Shown piece by piece: positions 60,352-64,000 of a stretch of 64,000 bases of DNA (position 1 is the first letter of the stretch; every line of letters starts with the position of its first letter). This DNA comes from Candidatus Mcinerneyibacterium aminivorans (GTDB lineage: Bacteria > Macinerneyibacteriota > Macinerneyibacteria > Macinerneyibacteriales > Macinerneyibacteriaceae): the NCBI GenBank assembly GCA_008086245.1, contig VSIX01000139.1, positions 21,952-85,951 of the forward strand. The letters are read 5' to 3'. The notes below the pieces were generated by a model. It was not told the origin of the DNA. It ran no database searches and was given only the letters and a program-made list of their open reading frames with translations. Made by a program: the position numbers and the translations under genes.

Positions 60352-61627
60352 ATATTTGGCAGTTTCGGGGTTTCCGGTATCACATAGCTTAAGCCCCCCT
60401 ATATTCAGAAGATTTTTTGAAATTAATAAAAATAAAAATTCCTATTATACCCGATTATCCTGTAAAACAGATGAAGAAATAATATACATGATGGATAAAT
60501 TAAAGCTCGGGGGAATAAATATCACCTCTCCATTTAAAAAAAATATTATGAAATATCTGGATGGCATTCAAAAAGATGCTCTAAAAATGGATGCAATAAA
60601 TACTGCTGTTTATAAAAAAAATGAATTAATTGGATATAATACTGATTATCTTGGAGTTTTAAATAGTATAAGAGGAAAAAACATAAATTTGAAGGGGAAA
60701 AAAATTCTGGTACTGGGAGCTGGAGGAGCCGGGGTTTCTGCAATTTATGGATTAAAAAAATATAACAATAAAATTATCATTATTAATAGAACAGAAAAAA
60801 AGGCTAAAGAGCTGGCAAAAAAGTTTAATGTTACCTATAAAAAATATGATAATTTCAAATATATTATTCGGGAAGTTGACATTCTAATTTCAACAATACC
60901 AGTAAATAAATTCCCCTTTAAATTAAAAAATTTCCCCGATAATTTAATTATTTTTAATGCATATTACAAAACTAATCAGCTTGAAAATTTTGCTAAATCC
61001 AGAGACTTGAGATATATTGATGGTTTAGATTGGCTTATTAATCAGGCGGTTCCCGCTTATAGAGTTTTTTTAAATAGAAGTATAGATAAAAATAAAATTA
61101 AAAATTTAAATTTAGGAATTAACAGAAAAAATATCGGGATAATAGGGTTTATGAAGGCGGGAAAATCCACAGTAGGAAGGAAACTCGCAGATAAATTAGG
61201 TAAAGATTTTGTGGATATTGACCGGTTAATAGAGAAAGAGGAAGATGCTTCAGTAAATGATATATTCTTAAAAAAAGGAGAAGGATACTTTCGCAAACTG
61301 GAAGAAAAAATAATTCTTAACTTAAAATGTAAAGATTGTGTCATAGCCTATGGGGGAGGAATTGTTAAAAACCCAAAAATTCTCAGAAAATTGAAAAATT
61401 TTAGCTATAATATCTGGCTGTGGGTAAGTCCGGAGAATGTGCTTGGTAGGAAAGATTCAAATAAAAGACCCCTTTTAAAAAATAATAAAAATGAATTGTC
61501 GGATATGATAAAGAATAGGTTTAATGAATATTTTAAAACGGCTGATTTAATCATTAATACGGATAATAAAAGAAAAAAGGATGTAATAAAGCAGGTTACA
61601 TATGAAGTTAATAACCTACTCGGATAA
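60344..61627 (+). CDS. aroE/aroK: Shikimate dehydrogenase-shikimate kinase fusion
   Basis: 427 aa in one open frame. Residues 1 to about 250 are shikimate dehydrogenase: SGFPVSHSLSPPIF, NITSPFK with catalytic K65, NTDYLG with D101, and the NADP-binding VLGAGGAGVSAIYGL. After a short linker (NRKNIGIIGF), residues about 262-427 are shikimate kinase: Walker A GFMKAGKSTVG (starting near 267), DIDRLIE, GEGYFRKLEE, AYGGGIV (about 334) and a KRPLL lid. Both active sites look intact. TTG start at 60344 overlaps aroD; SD AGAAAGG. The fusion catalyses two consecutive steps (dehydroshikimate to shikimate to shikimate 3-phosphate). Confidence 0.92.
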   Translation: MNKYLAVSGFPVSHSLSPPIFRRFFEINKNKNSYYTRLSCKTDEEIIYMMDKLKLGGINITSPFKKNIMKYLDGIQKDALKMDAINTAVYKKNELIGYNTDYLGVLNSIRGKNINLKGKKILVLGAGGAGVSAIYGLKKYNNKIIIINRTEKKAKELAKKFNVTYKKYDNFKYIIREVDILISTIPVNKFPFKLKNFPDNLIIFNAYYKTNQLENFAKSRDLRYIDGLDWLINQAVPAYRVFLNRSIDKNKIKNLNLGINRKNIGIIGFMKAGKSTVGRKLADKLGKDFVDIDRLIEKEEDASVNDIFLKKGEGYFRKLEEKIILNLKCKDCVIAYGGGIVKNPKILRKLKNFSYNIWLWVSPENVLGRKDSNKRPLLKNNKNELSDMIKNRFNEYFKTADLIINTDNKRKKDVIKQVTYEVNNLLG

Positions 61628-62831
61628 AGTTAATAAAAAAATTAAAGTTATTCCCTCAAAAAGTATTATTATTAGGGTATTAGCAGCTATTTTTCTTTCT
61701 GAAAAAAGATCTAGAGTTTTAAACAGAACTTACTGCGATGATGAACTATCAGCTATAAAACTTTTAAGGGATCTTGGAACTGATTTAAAAACTGAAAATA
61801 TTATACAGTTTAATGCATTCGGTGAAACTTATTCAAAAAAAATAGATTTTGGAGAATCGGGGTTTTTAACCCGTACTTTCAGTTTAATACTTTCAAGCTT
61901 TCATAGCGATTTTTTACTAACCGGGCAGAAAACATTAAAGAATAGGAGGTTCGAGGATTTAATAAAAACTTTAAAGAAATTAGAGGTTGATGTTAAATCC
62001 TCTAACTGCAAACTGCCGTTTGAAATTAAGGGTCCCCTGAAGAAAAAAAATATTAGTCTGGATTGTTCGAAAACTTCCCAGATATTGAGCGGATTGTTAA
62101 TGCTATTTGCTAAACTAAAGAAAAATTCTTATATAGAAGCTAAAAATCCTGTAAGTAAACCCTATATTGATTTAACAATTGATGTATTAAAAGATTTTGG
62201 AGTTGAGATAGAGAATGATAAATATAACAGGTTTTATGTTAAAGGGAGTCAGGATTTTGAAAAAATAGATTATTTCATAGAAGGAGATTGGTCAGCAGCT
62301 TCATTCTGGGCTGTACTTGCAGCATTAAAGGGAAAAATAGTTATGAAAAATTTAAATATTGATTCAAAACAGGGTGATAAAATAATACTGGATATCCTGA
62401 AGGAAGCGGGTGCGGATGTCAGTGTTCGGGAGGATAAGGTGGCTGTAGAAAAAAATAGCCTTAATTCTTTTGATTTTGATGCTACCGATTATCCCGACCT
62501 TATTCCTGCCCTAACGGTTCTTGGGCTTAACTGTGAGGGAAAATCAAAAATATCTGGAATAAATAGATTAATTAACAAGGAAAGCAACAGATTAAGAAGC
62601 ATTCTTGAGGAGTTCAAAAAACTTGGAGCCGGCCTTGAAGTTGATGGAGATACCCTTATAGTTAAAAAAAGCAGACTGCATTCTGGAATTGTTAAAAGTC
62701 ACAATGATCACAGGATAGCCATGGCACTTGCAGTTGCCGCTAAAAACATTAATGGCGGTATAAAATTACAGGATTGGATGTCGGTTAATAAATCATATCC
62801 GGGATTTTTTGCAGAATTGGAATCACTGTAA
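61602..62831 (+). CDS. aroA: 5-enolpyruvylshikimate-3-phosphate synthase
   Basis: 409 aa. PSKSIIIRVL near the N-terminus corresponds to the shikimate-3-P binding loop; TSQILSGLLM, EGDWSAASFW, DYPDLIPAL (catalytic Asp), NKESNRL and the C-terminal HNDHRIAMALAVA are family signatures. The loop usually read as GN(A/S)GT is the divergent ESGFLTRTF, a variant that could affect glyphosate sensitivity. It overlaps the aroE/K gene by 26 nt and precedes aroC by 10 nt. Confidence 0.92.
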   Translation: MKLITYSDKVNKKIKVIPSKSIIIRVLAAIFLSEKRSRVLNRTYCDDELSAIKLLRDLGTDLKTENIIQFNAFGETYSKKIDFGESGFLTRTFSLILSSFHSDFLLTGQKTLKNRRFEDLIKTLKKLEVDVKSSNCKLPFEIKGPLKKKNISLDCSKTSQILSGLLMLFAKLKKNSYIEAKNPVSKPYIDLTIDVLKDFGVEIENDKYNRFYVKGSQDFEKIDYFIEGDWSAASFWAVLAALKGKIVMKNLNIDSKQGDKIILDILKEAGADVSVREDKVAVEKNSLNSFDFDATDYPDLIPALTVLGLNCEGKSKISGINRLINKESNRLRSILEEFKKLGAGLEVDGDTLIVKKSRLHSGIVKSHNDHRIAMALAVAAKNINGGIKLQDWMSVNKSYPGFFAELESL

Positions 62832-62841
62832 AGGAGTTTTT

Positions 62842-63822
62842 ATGAATACATTTGGTAATAATTTTCGTGTAGAGATATTTGGAGAATCCCACGGAGAAAT
62901 TGTTGGGATTTTAATTGATGGGGTACCTCCGGGAATTAGAATGAATGAAGATGATTTTTCAAATGATTTAAAAAGAAGAAATCCCCGCAGGGAGGGTATA
63001 ACAGACCGAAAGGAAAAAGATATTCCTCAAATTAAGACAGGAATATTTAATGATAAAACTACGGGCGCTCCCGTTCTAATTTATTTTAAAAACGAAGATG
63101 CGGATAGCAGCAAATATGAAGATTTAAAAAACAAACCGAGGCCCGGCCATGCCGATTTTACTGCTTATAAAAAGTACAGGGGATACAACGATTACAGGGG
63201 CGGAGGGATATTCAGCGGAAGATTAACGACAGGTCTTGTAGCAGCAGGAGTACTTGCAAAGAAAATAATTCAGGGCATTAATATAAAAGCAGAAGTAATA
63301 TCGGTAGGGGGATTGGATTATAATAAAAAAAATATAGATAAACTTTTAGAAAAGGATGATTCCTTTGGAGGTATTATTGAATGCAGGGCAACTAATACAC
63401 CTGTTGGGCTGGGAGAGCCTTTTTTTGATTCTGCAGAGTCCGTCTTAAGTCATATTTTATTTTCGATTCCGGGAATCAAAGGAGTGGAGTTTGGTGCAGG
63501 GTTTGACTCAGCTAAAATGAAGGGCAGTGAATTCAATGATGAAATAATCGATGAAGCTGGCAAAACCGCCACAAACAATGCGGGAGGAATCAACGGAGGA
63601 ATAACTAACGGAAACGATTTAATCTTTAGAATAGCCGTTAGACCCGCTTCCAGTATATCAAAAAAACAGAATACCATAAATTTAAAAACCGGTAAAAATG
63701 AAGAGATAAAGATAGAGGGAAGACACGATAAACTTGTAGTATTGAGAATGCCGGTAATCATAGAAGCCGTAACGGCAATTACCCTTGCGGATCTTAAAAT
63801 TACATCAAAAATGCATGATTAA
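62842..63822 (+). CDS. aroC: Chorismate synthase
   Basis: Final shikimate-pathway step (EPSP to chorismate), requiring reduced FMN, so it depends on the riboflavin made by the rib operon at the start of the window. 326 aa, near the short end for the family. GESHGEIVGI, RRNPRREGITDRKEKD, RPGHADFTAYKKYRG and RPASSISKKQNT are visible; the C-terminal VIIEAVTAITLADL is typical. ATG 62842 follows AAGGAG. Last gene of the aro operon; no terminator hairpin is evident before the following repeat. Confidence 0.96.
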   Translation: MNTFGNNFRVEIFGESHGEIVGILIDGVPPGIRMNEDDFSNDLKRRNPRREGITDRKEKDIPQIKTGIFNDKTTGAPVLIYFKNEDADSSKYEDLKNKPRPGHADFTAYKKYRGYNDYRGGGIFSGRLTTGLVAAGVLAKKIIQGINIKAEVISVGGLDYNKKNIDKLLEKDDSFGGIIECRATNTPVGLGEPFFDSAESVLSHILFSIPGIKGVEFGAGFDSAKMKGSEFNDEIIDEAGKTATNNAGGINGGITNGNDLIFRIAVRPASSISKKQNTINLKTGKNEEIKIEGRHDKLVVLRMPVIIEAVTAITLADLKITSKMHD

Positions 63823-63857
63823 GTTTGTTTCTTGTAGTCTGTTATCTGGATTCAGTT

Positions 63858-63955
63858 GTCAGGAATTTTCATTACTTATGTTTTGCTAGTATGCATATTC
63901 CGGCCGAAGTGAAACGAAGTGCCGGAATCATCTTGTATGTCTTTTAAATTGTTTA
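63858..63955 (+). repeat. ATTCCGG dispersed intergenic repeat, copy D
   Basis: GTCAGGAATTTTCATTACTT, TATGCAT, ATTCCGGC (63897-63904), a 16-nt loop CGAAGTGAAACGAAGT, GCCGGAAT (63921-63928), then CATCTTGTATGTCTTTTAAA. It follows aroC at the end of the window. Confidence 0.85.
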
Positions 63956-63980
63956 CTTCAACGGAATTACATTTAGTTTT

Positions 63981-64000
63981 TTTCTTGTTCTGATTCTGGT
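63981..64000 (+). repeat. TTCTTG/TTCTGG run at the window edge
   Basis: The last 20 bases resemble the low-complexity run at 28570-28598 and may continue beyond the window. Confidence 0.5.

Overview
The window is a 64 kb AT-rich, gene-dense stretch of a Gram-negative bacterial chromosome. The Gram-negative call rests on an OmpA-domain protein, ExbB/ExbD/ExbD/TonB, a TolC-type outer-membrane factor with two RND pumps, an outer-membrane lipoprotein candidate and a C-terminal-Phe beta-barrel candidate. A two-gene SufC/SufB pair and an ammonia-dependent NadE suggest an anaerobe. A DUF4837-like lipoprotein and a barrel/Ig/OmpA fusion point weakly to the Fibrobacterota-Chlorobiota-Bacteroidota (FCB) side; the phylum is inference and is not fixed by the sequence. 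There is no phage, transposase, CRISPR array or rRNA, and one tRNA (Leu-CAA).

Layout. 1-7.4 kb: end of a dGTPase, a riboflavin operon (ribD-ribE-ribBA-ribH) running into nusB, a YfcE-like phosphoesterase and an OmpA fusion. 7.4-10.1 kb (minus strand): a two-gene unit of unknown function (multi-pass TPR/zinc-ribbon protein and a DUF4388 protein with a pseudopilin-like tail). 10.2-17 kb: C-terminal processing protease, tsaD, recA-recX-alaS. 17.1-19.3 kb: TonB energising operon with a textbook promoter and terminator. 19.4-24.6 kb: aminotransferase, nadE, NfeD/stomatin pair, sufCB. 24.6-25.7 kb: 1.07 kb without genes, rich in repeats. 25.7-31.4 kb: DEAD-box helicase, DUF2284 protein, tRNA-Leu, YjbQ-phosphoesterase-DinB operon, DUF4282 protein. 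31.9-35.3 kb: lipoprotein plus beta-barrel pair. 35.4-41 kb: GDP-mannose pyrophosphorylase/PMI (minus), ftsE-ftsX-envC-like operon, DUF4097-like exported protein. 41-42.6 kb: marR and a PfkB kinase (minus). 43-51.8 kb: RND-TolC-MFP-RND efflux operon. 51.9-56.1 kb: AddA/RecB-like helicase-nuclease and aroB. 56.3-58.9 kb (minus): HD-GYP protein and a DUF2975-like membrane protein. 59-63.8 kb: GNAT-aroD-aroE/K fusion-aroA-aroC, which with aroB covers dehydroquinate formation through chorismate.

Expression signals are unusually readable. Most genes have strong Shine-Dalgarno (SD) sequences (AGGGAGG type) and many have recognisable sigma70 promoters. Against this background several exceptions stand out. 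Two genes have a good SD followed by ATT or ATA instead of ATG (29200, 58864). Two SD-less genes have an extended -10 (TGTTATCAT) exactly 6 nt before the ATG, as expected for leaderless mRNA (10129, 36894). A near-perfect 29-bp palindrome covers the -10 of the marR promoter.

The most notable unexplained structure is a dispersed intergenic repeat of about 90-105 bp, with four copies at about 25.07, 28.05, 31.63 and 63.91 kb. Each is built around a hairpin ATTCCGG(C/G)...(G/C)CCGGAAT whose inner base pair covaries between copies. Its flanking boxes are also conserved. It is found only between genes and in both orientations.
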